Source: Euborellia annulipes (taxonomy: Eukaryota; Arthropoda; Insecta; Dermaptera; Anisolabididae). From it: 64,000 bases of DNA. Below the pieces are notes generated by a model. It was not told the DNA's origin, did no database searches, and was given only the letters and a program-made list of their open reading frames with translations. This document shows positions 58,701-64,000 of this stretch, in pieces. A program made the position numbers and the translations under genes. Each line of letters opens with the position of its first letter. Within the stretch, counting starts at the first letter, position 1. The stretch is from NCBI GenBank assembly GCA_023213315.1, contig JAKCPI010025220.1:1-64000 (forward strand), written 5' to 3'.

Positions 58701-61700
58701 AACAATGGCAACAATATGAACATGGAAAAGAATTAGAACAAATTCATCAACAAAATGAAGATCAAGGTTTGGAACAACAAAATCAAGAACAAGGACAACT
58801 AAATCAACAAAATGATGATGAAGTGATAGAACTACATGCGAGTGCAAAATTACAAGAAGATATTAATGAACTTCATGATAATCAAAAAAAAAGGAAAGAG
58901 GAAATTGATCATTTGAAGGAATCTGCTAAATACGATACAGATTTAATTCAAACATTGGAACAAAATAATGAAAATAATGACCAGAAACTTGAAATTTTGA
59001 ATAATCAACAAATCGAAGAATTATCTCACATGGATCAGATGATTGTACAAATATTAACAGAGCTAAAAGATCTTGAACAAAATATAGATACTTTGAATAA
59101 ATCGGCTATTGAAAAAGAACATATGGAATTAGAACAAAATCAACAAGTACAACAAGAAATTCGACAAAGTTTTGATCAAGAGTCACAACAATTAAATGAA
59201 CTGAAATCCATGAAGGAGGATAATGTTCAACAATTAGAACAGATAAATGTGGACCAAATGAACACTAAAAGTGATCAAACAATTCAACAATTGATTCAAG
59301 AATCTCAACAATTAGATCAAGTAGTTCAGCAAACTCATCAAGAAGTAGATGAAATTCAAAGATTGATTCAACAAGTAAGAAATGAAGAACAATCATTTGA
59401 TATTTTACAACAACATGTTGAAAAATATTTTAATGAAGAGGATAAAGGCCAGCAAATTAATCAAGAATTTGATCAAGGAATAGAACAACAACATCAAAGG
59501 AAATTCGAAGATCTCGGACAAACAAGATCTCAAATTCCTGTACAAGAGCATCATGATATTGATAAGGAAAAAATTGTAGAAGCAACTGCACATTATCCAA
59601 AACAAATCGATACACCACCTCAAGAGAATAAAGTTCGTTCATGGTTCAATAATCTCGGAAAAAGTATCCAAAACAAATATGCAAGTGCAAAGGAAAAAAC
59701 ACATGAATGGGCTAATAAATTAAAAGAGAAAATGGGTTGAAACATGTATATATATAATAAGTAAATGTATTTACTATTATTATTACTGTATTTATTATAT
59801 ATCTTTAAAATTTCCTATATTAGGTATTAAATTAAATCAGTAAATAAAATTTATTTGTAATACAATATATATATATATATATATGTGTATTTAATAAATA
59901 ATATACGTCTCCAAGTTAAACTGAGTGGCATTTGTTGTTTGACCTTAAAGATCTTTGCTTATCATCTTTTCTTTTAAATTCCTGTACAAAGTGGCTCGCT
60001 CTTCTAATTGTCACCTTCCTCCTCCACTATCTCAAAAAGATTAATCCCTACCAAACAGGGAAGCCAGTCCGTAAATAAAAATTTGGATTACCCTCTTGTG
60101 TGAACGAGGTCTGATGGTCTTATGAATGTTATAATGTTTGCAGATTATATCTTGAGTTTCTTGTGAAGAATAAGAAATTTTGTGCCTTTAAAATATTAGG
60201 ATTAAATTGATTTGAAAAAAAAACTTCAACTTTTTGGTTTTTCTTCCTTCCTAGTTCTTCTATAAATGTCAGCTTCGTTTTGACGTTTTACACGTAAAAA
60301 AATTTTCAACATTAAATTAAATTACAAATAATTAAAGTACTCTCTTATGCGAAGACCAACTGACTGATCCAAGGGGAGAAAAATCTTTATAATATGAAAT
60401 ATACTAAAAATTTCGTCTTTAAATCAGATTACTTGAATTAAAAGGGGTAACCATGAAACAAATTCTTAATGCAATATGAAATGGAGTCAATTGAAAAAAC
60501 ACAGATTAAATTATACATATAGAAACACTTCTAGGATTAATTTTTATGAACCGATGAAATCAACCAAAACAGATCACAAAATTCAGGACACCCAAACATC
60601 TCTTCCAGGATCTCAAATACAAACCCAAACCTCAGATATTCATTGACCATATTTGGAGACTGGCAAGATTGTGACCCAGAAAGCAAACCATAATCACTTC
60701 ACCCTACCTATTTGTTAAGGCTCGAAAAGGTGAGTAAAAAGGCGAATATACTTATAAAATACTGTATATATACCATTATATATATATATATATATATCAA
60801 TTAATAAAGTGAGAGAAGACAAGTATAAAATTTGAATCACAATCTTTAGTGGTTACTTGCCAATTTTATGTTTGAAATCGAGGTGTTGTCGTTGAATTAA
60901 AACAAAATCTTACTCAATCTTGTTGATTTTATTTAGGCTAAGAACAAGAAGGAGTTTCGGTCTGTACCAGGGACATCAGGGCATGGTTACAAAAAAAAAA
61001 AAAATATATAAAAGAAAAAATTTTAAATCATTACTTCCGACTGTTGATAATCTTAGTCGGAAATAATGATTTATATAAAGTTTGGAGGGAAAGTGGTGTA
61101 GGTTTTCCGTGAAATATATTTATAGGTAAAAATTATTTAGAATATGTGAGGTTTCACTAAGTTGTAAATGAAAGAAATATTGAATTTCAAACTCGATATA
61201 TTTCGGGCTATTAACCCATCTTCAGTTACATGTATGCACTCCTGAAGATGGGTTAATAGCCCGAAATATATCGAGTTAGAAATTCAATATTTCTTTCATT
61301 TACAACTTAGTGAAACCTCACATATTCTAAATAATTTTTACTGATTTATATAAATTTTATTTTTGTATATATGCCTTGATAAATAAATAAATTTATTACG
61401 ACCCGCTGAGAGGCACCAGTCCTCGGTGGCTAGGTCCAACAAACACAATACAAATTAAATACAATAACAAATACAACAAAACAAAACAAAAGGAAAATTT
61501 TTTAGAAATGTATGCCCATTAACAATCAACATGTTCATGCATTTCCATCGAAAGAAATAAAAAAAACAATTATCAAAAAATTTGCGCAAGCCACGAGACC
61601 AGGAATAAACGTCGCATTAGCCTTCCCGACATTCGCCTTAAGCTGTTAAGGAAAACCTGGCCAAAACCTTAACAAAGATGGTATGACCTCTCTACCTGAA

Positions 61701-62438
61701 CTATTCTCTGCAATCAAGAACTAAATAAAAATTTCACACCACTAGCACATTAGGACTTGACAAAAGTTATTATAGATTTAATCATAGGGGGCAGAGGACT
61801 ATAATCCCAAGTTTTGACAGGCAAACTGTTCCAAAAATAAATTCCAGATCCTAAAAACGATGCATAATGGATGGCATAGTCCGAAACTGATTCTTGTACT
61901 CGGTTGGCCTAAATAAAAACAAGATTGAATAAAATTTTGTTTTAATTTAACGACAACACCTCGATTTCAAATATAAAATTGGCAAGTAACCACTAAAGAT
62001 TGTGATTCAAATATATATATATATCCTTTAATTATATTCTCTTGTTAAGAGATAAAATTGAGTTGTCATGTGAAAAAATATTAGTACTTTTTATAAAAAT
62101 AAAAATGCTTAAAATCTAAAATTATTTTATAATAATAAATAATTCAAAATAATTTAAGAAACTGAAGAAGCCCTTCTATATCTATTATTTTTCATTTTTG
62201 GCGATTATCAATAAGTATACGGTATATTAATATTTCAATCAAATGTTAATATATATAAATTTAAAAAAAAATAATAATAAAACTTACTTCTGAAAGGCTC
62301 TTGAAGAAATTTATAAATTTATTTTCTTGAGAGGTATCTGAAAATAAAGAAATGAAAAATTAAATATTTTTAATATTTAACAAATAAGAAATGTATTTAC
62401 ATACCAAGATTTAATTGCTGAAGAGATTGAACAGCCAT
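34190..62438 (-). CDS. MSH2: MSH2, MutS-homologue mismatch-repair ATPase, 16 coding exons, complete
   Basis: Partner of MSH6 or MSH3 in the nuclear MutS-alpha/beta complexes that recognise replication errors. Exons in order: 62438-62405, 62337-62288, 50548-50425, 50356-50127, 50061-49888, 49036-48812, 44993-44775, 43551-43376, 42329-42106, 42041-41908, 41195-41020, 38296-38015, 37140-36923, 36049-35775, 35451-35383, 34348-34190. The total is 2769 nt, 922 aa plus stop, close to the usual 930, with every junction in phase. Seen: N-terminus [14 protein letters not shown] and domain [20 protein letters not shown]; connector and lever domains; Walker [10 protein letters not shown] (about 671-679); signature [10 protein letters not shown]; Walker [11 protein letters not shown] (about 746-755); and FATHFHELT. 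The start MAVQ matches animal MSH2. Intron 2 (11.7 kb) contains a separate gene on the other strand. Confidence 0.97.
34640..35105 (-). repeat. R1 repeat, minus orientation, partial
   Basis: Contains the R1 blocks ATGGCAACCATTTCTCCTAT, AAGCTTATTTTCACGTCC and GGAGATTGAAATTTTATATT on the complementary strand, ending in a TTTACTTTCTCTTACCTATA terminus. The left neighbour (34515-34625) is unrelated and unidentified. It lies in MSH2 intron 15. Confidence 0.65.
36050..38014. other. MSH2 introns 12 and 13: no recognisable element
   Basis: Apart from exon 13 (36923-37140), these two introns hold AT-rich sequence in which I see no transposon ends, SINE boxes or open frames with known motifs. Confidence 0.5.
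38551..38718. mobile_element. hAT-type MITE, relative of the 8258 element
   Basis: CAGTGGTTCCCAACC start and GGGGAACGCTG end, flanked by CTTTAAAG and TTTAAAGA, which overlap over seven bases. The interior matches 8258-8443 (GTCCGCGGCCCAGTTCCAAT). Confidence 0.75.
38890..39310. repeat. Inverted-repeat element with hammerhead-like core
   Basis: Minus-strand core CTGAAGA (38993-38987), GGAA...TTCC stem, GAAAC (38968-38964). Outer arms around CGAAATAATTG at 38995 and 39265 and GAACGTT-like blocks at 39030 and 39235 are inverted. A GTAGCCAGTATAAATGAAA end lies at 38927. In MSH2 intron 11. Confidence 0.55.
39560..40255 (+). repeat. R1 repeat, most complete copy (about 690 bp)
   Basis: Begins with a short TA-centred palindrome (TTTACTTTCTCTTACC... 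TAGAGAGAAAGTATTGGA). It continues through AAAAATTCGATGTCGAGATT, a (TGTC)n microsatellite at 39706-39755, GAACGAAAAGAGCTAGGAGG, AGTACTAGTACTTTACTGAT and GGTTGCCATGGTAACAAAAT. It ends in a hairpin: CTGGTGTGACAAGCACAGAA with its inverted match CTGTGCGCCAGTCACACCAG. No coding sequence was recognised. Other copies are near 34640, 46690, 47575, 51540 and 54575. Confidence 0.8.
40690..41000. repeat. Diverged SINE family C fragment and A/C homopolymer run
   Basis: About 40690-40860 aligns with 26560-26740 (minus). 40958-41002 is an A run followed by about 25 C, ending 17 bases from the MSH2 exon 11 donor. The C run length is likely unreliable. Confidence 0.4.
41309..41710. mobile_element. hAT-type non-autonomous element
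   Basis: CAGGGATCGGCAATC start and GGTTGCCGACCCCTG end form the familiar hAT inverted ends. Flanks CCCTAGAT (41301-41308) and TCCTAGAT (41711-41718) differ by one base. The interior repeats GAGCCGCAT-like words near both ends. In MSH2 intron 10. Confidence 0.8.
42428..42595. mobile_element. Tc1/mariner-type MITE, second subfamily
   Basis: Ends CAATGAGCGTCACAATTAAG and CTTAATTGTGGCGATCACTG with TA on both sides. The ends match the 17736 MITE but the interior differs (GGTGGGGACTTAATT inverted halves). In MSH2 intron 8. Confidence 0.75.
42670..43108. repeat. Element with AGTGAAACTTT inverted ends, copy 2
   Basis: Same ends and GTCACGGCTTGTGACGTCA-like interior as 22000-22325, with about 110 extra bases after the left end. 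In MSH2 intron 8. Confidence 0.55.
43795..44381. mobile_element. Tigger/pogo-like non-autonomous element carrying a SINE
   Basis: CAGTCGACTCTTGATAACTC start and CGAATTATCGAGAGTCGACTG end (shown to 20 bases each side of the TA) are terminal inverted repeats flanked by TA (43793-43794, 44382-44383). The interior is AT-rich with TCGAATTAT repeats and has no transposase. SINE family A sits at about 43970-44160. In MSH2 intron 7. Confidence 0.75.
43970..44160 (+). mobile_element. tRNA-derived SINE (family A)
   Basis: An A-box-like ATGGCTCGGTTGTAGAG and a B-box-like GGATCGCATCCC lie 40 bases apart. A body with TTTCATTTGAATTGGCTACC and CTCAGATGCCGTAAAAGACC follows, then an A-rich tail. Other copies: 52612-52806 (+) and 53558-53700 (-). 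Confidence 0.7.
45480..45990 (-). mobile_element. Mariner-like DNA transposon remnant with long inverted ends
   Basis: Arms of roughly 120-150 bp (about 45480-45627 and 45842-45990) share AACTCCGGTAAGATGGCGTC and TACATGAAAAA-type blocks. The 215-bp centre on the minus strand translates in pieces to a mariner-type transposase C-terminus: an [16 protein letters not shown] block with the third catalytic D, then [10 protein letters not shown] after a stop. It is internally deleted and dead. In MSH2 intron 6. Confidence 0.7.
46690..48210. repeat. Two R1 copies in inverted orientation around a 500-bp spacer
   Basis: 46690-47075 reads in plus orientation (palindromic start, TGTC run, AGTACTAGTACTTTA) and 47575-48210 in minus orientation, including the hairpin end (TCTGGTGTGACTGGTCGCAC). 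A small element with ends GGACCATTTTACGCATTAGT at 48214-48461 separates the second copy from another R1 end at 48465-48535. In MSH2 intron 6. Confidence 0.65.
49108..49135 (+). ncRNA. Hammerhead-like hairpin core (solitary)
   Basis: CTGAAGA (49108-49114), one base, then a perfect GACAC/GTGTC stem with a short loop, then GAAA. It lies in MSH2 intron 5. It fits the motif shared with 31710, 52245 and 61242. Activity is unproven. Confidence 0.4.
51540..52112 (-). repeat. R1 repeat, minus orientation, interrupted by a MITE
   Basis: Carries the R1 blocks AAAGCTTCGAGTCAGGTCCC, AACCTCCTAGCTCTTTTCGT, the CA/GACA-rich run (51930-51962) and TCTCGACATCGAATTTTTG on this strand, ending in the TA palindrome. 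The MITE at 51689-51912 splits it. Confidence 0.75.
51689..51912. mobile_element. hAT-type MITE with 8-bp duplication inside R1, homopolymer-rich
   Basis: Starts CAGGGGGGTATATAAGG and ends in a C run. TTGAGATA flanks both sides (51681-51688 and 51913-51920) and is single in uninterrupted R1 copies. The interior is nearly all G, C, A and T runs, so its exact length is doubtful. Confidence 0.7.
52245..52273 (+). ncRNA. Hammerhead-like hairpin core with canonical CTGATGA
   Basis: CTGATGA (52245-52251), one T, a GGTCA/TGACC stem, then GAAAC. It is one of two copies in the window with the textbook CTGATGA box. Flanks are AT-rich and no inverted partner was found. Confidence 0.45.
52612..52806 (+). 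mobile_element. tRNA-derived SINE (family A), copy 2
   Basis: CCCGTGGCTCAGAAAG (A-box-like) and CGGGTTCGCTTCC (B-box-like), then the family A body (TTTCATTTGAATTGGCTACT, CTTAGATGCCGAAAAAGACC) and an A tail. A third copy in minus orientation is at 53558-53700. Confidence 0.7.
53558..53700 (-). mobile_element. tRNA-derived SINE (family A), copy 3, truncated
   Basis: The complement matches the family A body and tail: T run, TAAGGTCTTTTTCGGCATCT, then TCAATTGAAATAAATT and a GGAACGGGATGCGAATCC B-box region. It lies 290 bases upstream of the nested gene's start codon. Confidence 0.6.
53992..59740 (+). CDS. Secreted Gln/Glu-rich protein with a 12-residue tandem repeat, nested in MSH2 intron 2
   Basis: Two coding exons, 53992-54078 and 57092-59740, joined in phase 0 by a 3.0-kb GT-AG intron, give 911 aa. 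Exon 1 encodes a signal peptide ([15 protein letters not shown], cleavage likely before APYGG) and [12 protein letters not shown] splice acceptor at 53980 implies a 5'UTR exon upstream. The mature protein has a His/Gln/Tyr-rich segment (to about residue 110). It then has about 36 copies of a 12-residue unit of the type [12 protein letters not shown] (about 150-585), with Trp in every third or fourth unit. A coiled-coil-like Gln/Glu/Leu region (about 590-850) and a basic amphipathic C-terminus ([13 protein letters not shown]) follow. I recognise no family. Cuticle, adhesive, eggshell or silk-like extracellular roles are guesses. An AATAAA follows at 59843. Confidence 0.85.
54575..55380 (+). repeat. 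R1 repeat interrupted by SINE family B
   Basis: 54575-54930 carries the R1 centre (ATCTCAAGAACGAAGAGCTA, GACGTGACACGAAGCTTTTG) and 55245-55375 its hairpin end (AGCACAGAACACAACC, then GAGAAAGTTGTGTGCTGTGC). SINE family B with an A run lies between, at about 55006-55215. It is in the intron of the nested gene. A further SINE B copy is at 55610-55830 and an R1 fragment at 55815-55980. Confidence 0.65.
55998..56165 (-). repeat. Element with hammerhead-like core of canonical CTGATGA type
   Basis: The plus strand starts GAGGATGCCAGCCAAAAGGT. The minus strand carries CTGATGA (56098-56092), one T, a weak GG...CC stem with AT loop and GAAAC (56070-56066). Lies in the intron of the nested gene. Confidence 0.55.
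56233..56935. repeat. R2 repeat: inverted pair with internal CA microsatellite
   Basis: Arms of about 170-190 bp (56233-56425 and 56745-56935) are inverted copies containing AAAGCTTTTCAGTTCTTG, AACAATTGAACAAACAATTT and GTTTTCGTTGACGAAAAA. The left arm ends in (CA)n at 56393-56408. The stretch ATTCAGGGGACCTCAAAACG just inside is shared with R1. Confidence 0.65.
57461..58800 (+). repeat. Coding tandem repeat, 36-bp unit with 144- and 216-bp higher order
   Basis: About 36 units of 36 bp encode 12-residue repeats. They group into blocks of 48 or 72 residues starting at [16 protein letters not shown]. Neighbouring blocks are nearly identical at DNA level, so unequal exchange or gene conversion is recent. 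The antisense strand stays open for 598 codons as a side effect. Confidence 0.9.
59843..59848 (+). terminator. Polyadenylation signal of the nested gene
   Basis: AATAAA about 100 bases after the stop codon at 59740, followed by a TA-rich stretch. Use is inferred from position. Confidence 0.5.
60829..62011. repeat. Large inverted-repeat structure: outer arms, inner hairpin and LINE tail
   Basis: Outer arms (60829-60939 and 61907-62011) share CAATCTTTAGTGGTTACTTG and CGAGGTGTTGTCGTT. Inside lie a palindrome at about 61130-61345 with two hammerhead-like cores (minus 61225-61200, plus 61242-61267) and a minus-strand LINE 3' fragment (about 61380-61900) whose translation ends with a [18 protein letters not shown] block and a stop. 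It ends 277 bases from MSH2 exon 2. Confidence 0.6.
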
Positions 62439-62541
62439 TTTTTTTAAATATATCAAATAAACTGTATAAAAATTAAATTATAATGAAAATGATAAAATTA
62501 AATCTCTTTGAAGTTAAATATTCTTTGCATGCAATATGAAA

Positions 62542-62549
62542 TGGCGCCA
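62542..62549. promoter_or_regulatory. E2F-like palindrome upstream of MSH2
   Basis: TGGCGCCA lies about 105 bases upstream of the MSH2 ATG, close to the E2F half-site pair TTTGGCGCC. MSH2 is a known E2F-responsive, S-phase gene in vertebrates. Function here is inferred. It sits in a block duplicated at 60466-60510, where the site is changed to TGGAGTCA. Confidence 0.35.
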
Positions 62550-62802
62550 AGTGAAAAAGCACAGATTAAAAAAGAGATGAGACATTACAACCAAAAATGT
62601 TTTTTTTTTTTTTTTTTTTTTTATAATTATAAAGAATAAAAAAAAGATATTTTTATAATTAGCCTATATTTTTAATTTAATCATAAAAAATTTTTTTTTT
62701 AAATATATGTTTCTGGCACTCGACTAGGAAACTAGGATGGGGCACTTTCAGGGAACAAACGTTCTCTTTGGAGAGCAACAAAGGAATGGGGAATAATTGA
62801 CC

Positions 62803-63053
62803 CAGTGGCGTCATTTCAACTTTTTCTTGGGGGGGGGGGGCAAACATTTTTTTTTTCTTAAAATTTACTTACAAATGGGTACTCAAATTTGGCCAAAACA
62901 TATTTAATTTAATTAATTGTTTAATTTTGTACAGTTTGTATACTCGTAGATGTATTTTAGAGTATTTTATTTAGAATAATATAAAATTTTATAAAAATCA
63001 GAGCCCTTGGGGGGGGGGGGGAATGCCCCCTCCCCCCCCAAATGACGTCTATG
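62803..63053. mobile_element. hAT-type MITE in the MSH2-HYOU1 intergenic region
   Basis: CAGTGGCGTCATTT start and AAATGACGTCTATG end. Flanks AATTGACC (62795-62802) and AATTGAGC (63054-63061) differ by one base. Interior has G and C runs. It lies between the two divergent promoters. Confidence 0.7.
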
Positions 63054-63434
63054 AATTGAGCGCATGTGGTCATTGATAATTAAATATTTTATTAAGTGTG
63101 TGTATATTCTATTGAATAAAAATATACATACATGTATATATTAAAATATATAGAAGAAAGAAAAATGTATCCGAACTCCCAAGCCATCTAAATTCGCATA
63201 TACTATCCCCAATCCCCCCATGGGGATAAAAGGCTTGAAACTTATTTTATTCTAAATATAATTAAAAACAAAAGTCAAAGTATTAATAACATTAATTTAA
63301 AAAAATGTATATTTAATAATAATAAAAATTTAGTAAAATAAATAAGGAAAAGAAATATTACAAAGCAGGGAAATTCGAATTTAAAAAAAACGCGGTTATT
63401 TGAACCAATAGGAAGTCGAATGTGAAGCGGGCAG

Positions 63435-63453
63435 CCAATCAGAATTCGCCAAC
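63435..63453 (+). promoter_or_regulatory. ERSE-like element upstream of HYOU1
   Basis: CCAAT, exactly nine bases, then CCAAC. The ER stress response element is CCAAT-N9-CCACG, so the second half differs in two positions. A further CCAAT is at 63405. HYOU1 is an unfolded-protein-response gene in animals. The surrounding 63380-63530 is GC-richer than its neighbours, fitting a promoter or 5'UTR. Confidence 0.4.
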
Positions 63454-63758
63454 TCGCTTTGAAAGCAAAGGGGACGAAGAGGCCAAGGGGGAGCTCACGG
63501 CTCACTACAAGACACATGTCATCCTCAAGATAAAAACTCAATCACTATCATTTATGTATTAAATACCCTCTAACTTATTCCTTTATTTAATTAATTAAAA
63601 AAACCTGTTGTTAAAAAGTTGATACAATTCTATTAAGGTAATTTCATTTTGTTTTTTATTCTGAAAATGTCATTACAAGCATATTGCAGTATTTTTTTTC
63701 AATAAATAATTGATCAATAAAAAAATTTAAATTTCTGGTTTTTTTTTTAGCATTTACA

Positions 63759-64000
63759 ATGATTCCACGAATAATTTTTCTATTTCTCTTCATATGCCTT
63801 CAAACATGTATTTTAGTAAATTCTATTGCAGTTATGAGTGTCGATTTAGGAAGTGAATGGATGAAAATTGCAATTGTATCGGTAATTATTTGAATGTTGT
63901 ATTTCAATTAAAATGCTCGTATTATCTTTTTAATTAATTATTCAGCCTGGTGTTCCAATGGAAATTGCTTTAAATAAAGAATCGAAAAGGAAAACGCCGG
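63759..64000 (+). CDS. HYOU1: HYOU1/GRP170 (hypoxia up-regulated 1), 5' end, incomplete at window edge
   Basis: ER-lumen Hsp110-type chaperone and nucleotide-exchange factor for BiP. Exon 63759-63881 encodes a signal peptide (MIPRIIFLFLFICLQTC, hydrophobic, cut near VNS) and the start of the Hsp70-like ATPase domain AVMSVDLGSEWMKIAIV, matching the animal HYOU1 pattern MSVDLGSE-MK-AIVKPGVPMEI. A 64-bp GT-AG intron leads to exon 2 at 63946, PGVPMEIALNKESKRKTP, which runs off the window at 64000. The splice acceptor at 63749-63750 shows that a 5'UTR intron precedes the ATG; a GTAATT donor at 63638 is a candidate. It is divergent from MSH2. Confidence 0.93.

Larger units (their letters stand above)
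50549..62287. other. MSH2 intron 2 (11.7 kb) hosting another gene and many repeats
   Basis: Contains two R1 copies, a hAT MITE, three SINE family A or B groups, inverted-repeat elements, the two-exon QE-rich gene on the plus strand and a LINE tail. The stretches 50560-51540 and 59880-60800 show no element I can name. The region 53200-53400 is richer in G and C and could hold the 5'UTR or promoter of the nested gene. Confidence 0.7.

Noticed and set aside
57051..58847. 598-codon open frame on the minus strand opposite the QE-rich repeat
   Set aside because: It is the antisense of a short tandem repeat, so one stop-free unit keeps the whole frame open. The sense strand has a signal peptide exon and valid splice sites; the antisense product is a monotonous Val/Leu/Phe/Asp string.
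63275..63541. 88-codon open frame opposite the HYOU1 promoter
   Set aside because: No domain or splice context, and it covers the region expected to be the HYOU1 promoter and 5'UTR.

Overview
The window is AT-rich eukaryotic (metazoan) nuclear DNA. It has spliced genes with GT-AG introns and many interspersed repeats. A BEL/Pao retrotransposon, Tc1/mariner-, hAT- and Helitron-like elements, and the AT-rich introns point to an invertebrate, plausibly an arthropod. I cannot name the species.

Layout. 1-4000: 5' part of a decayed BEL/Pao LTR retrotransposon on the minus strand. 4001-9154: repeat-filled intergenic DNA. 9306-30570 (minus): a 17-exon SEC24A/B-type COPII coat gene. 30571-34189: intergenic SINEs and MITEs. 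34190-62438 (minus): a complete 16-exon MSH2 mismatch-repair gene of 922 codons, every splice junction in phase. 53992-59740 (plus): a two-exon gene for a secreted Gln/Glu-rich protein built on a 12-residue repeat, lying wholly inside MSH2 intron 2 on the opposite strand. 63759-64000 (plus): the first exons of HYOU1/GRP170, divergent from MSH2, running off the window.

The three conserved genes are housekeeping functions: cargo selection for ER export (SEC24), post-replicative mismatch repair (MSH2) and ER-lumen chaperoning (HYOU1). MSH2 and HYOU1 start about 1.3 kb apart head to head. An E2F-like site lies near MSH2 and an ERSE-like site near HYOU1. SEC24 lies downstream of MSH2 in the same orientation.

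The less familiar content is in the repeats. Many inverted-repeat elements share a GATGCAGCCAA-type end and a hairpin core of the form CTGA(N)GA-stem-GAAAC, which resembles a hammerhead ribozyme with one extra base. A second family (R1) carries an internal TGTC microsatellite and hairpin ends. Several hAT-type MITEs still have 8-bp target duplications, and nested insertions allow relative dating. All exon coordinates were worked out by hand from splice signals and reading phase, without alignment software.
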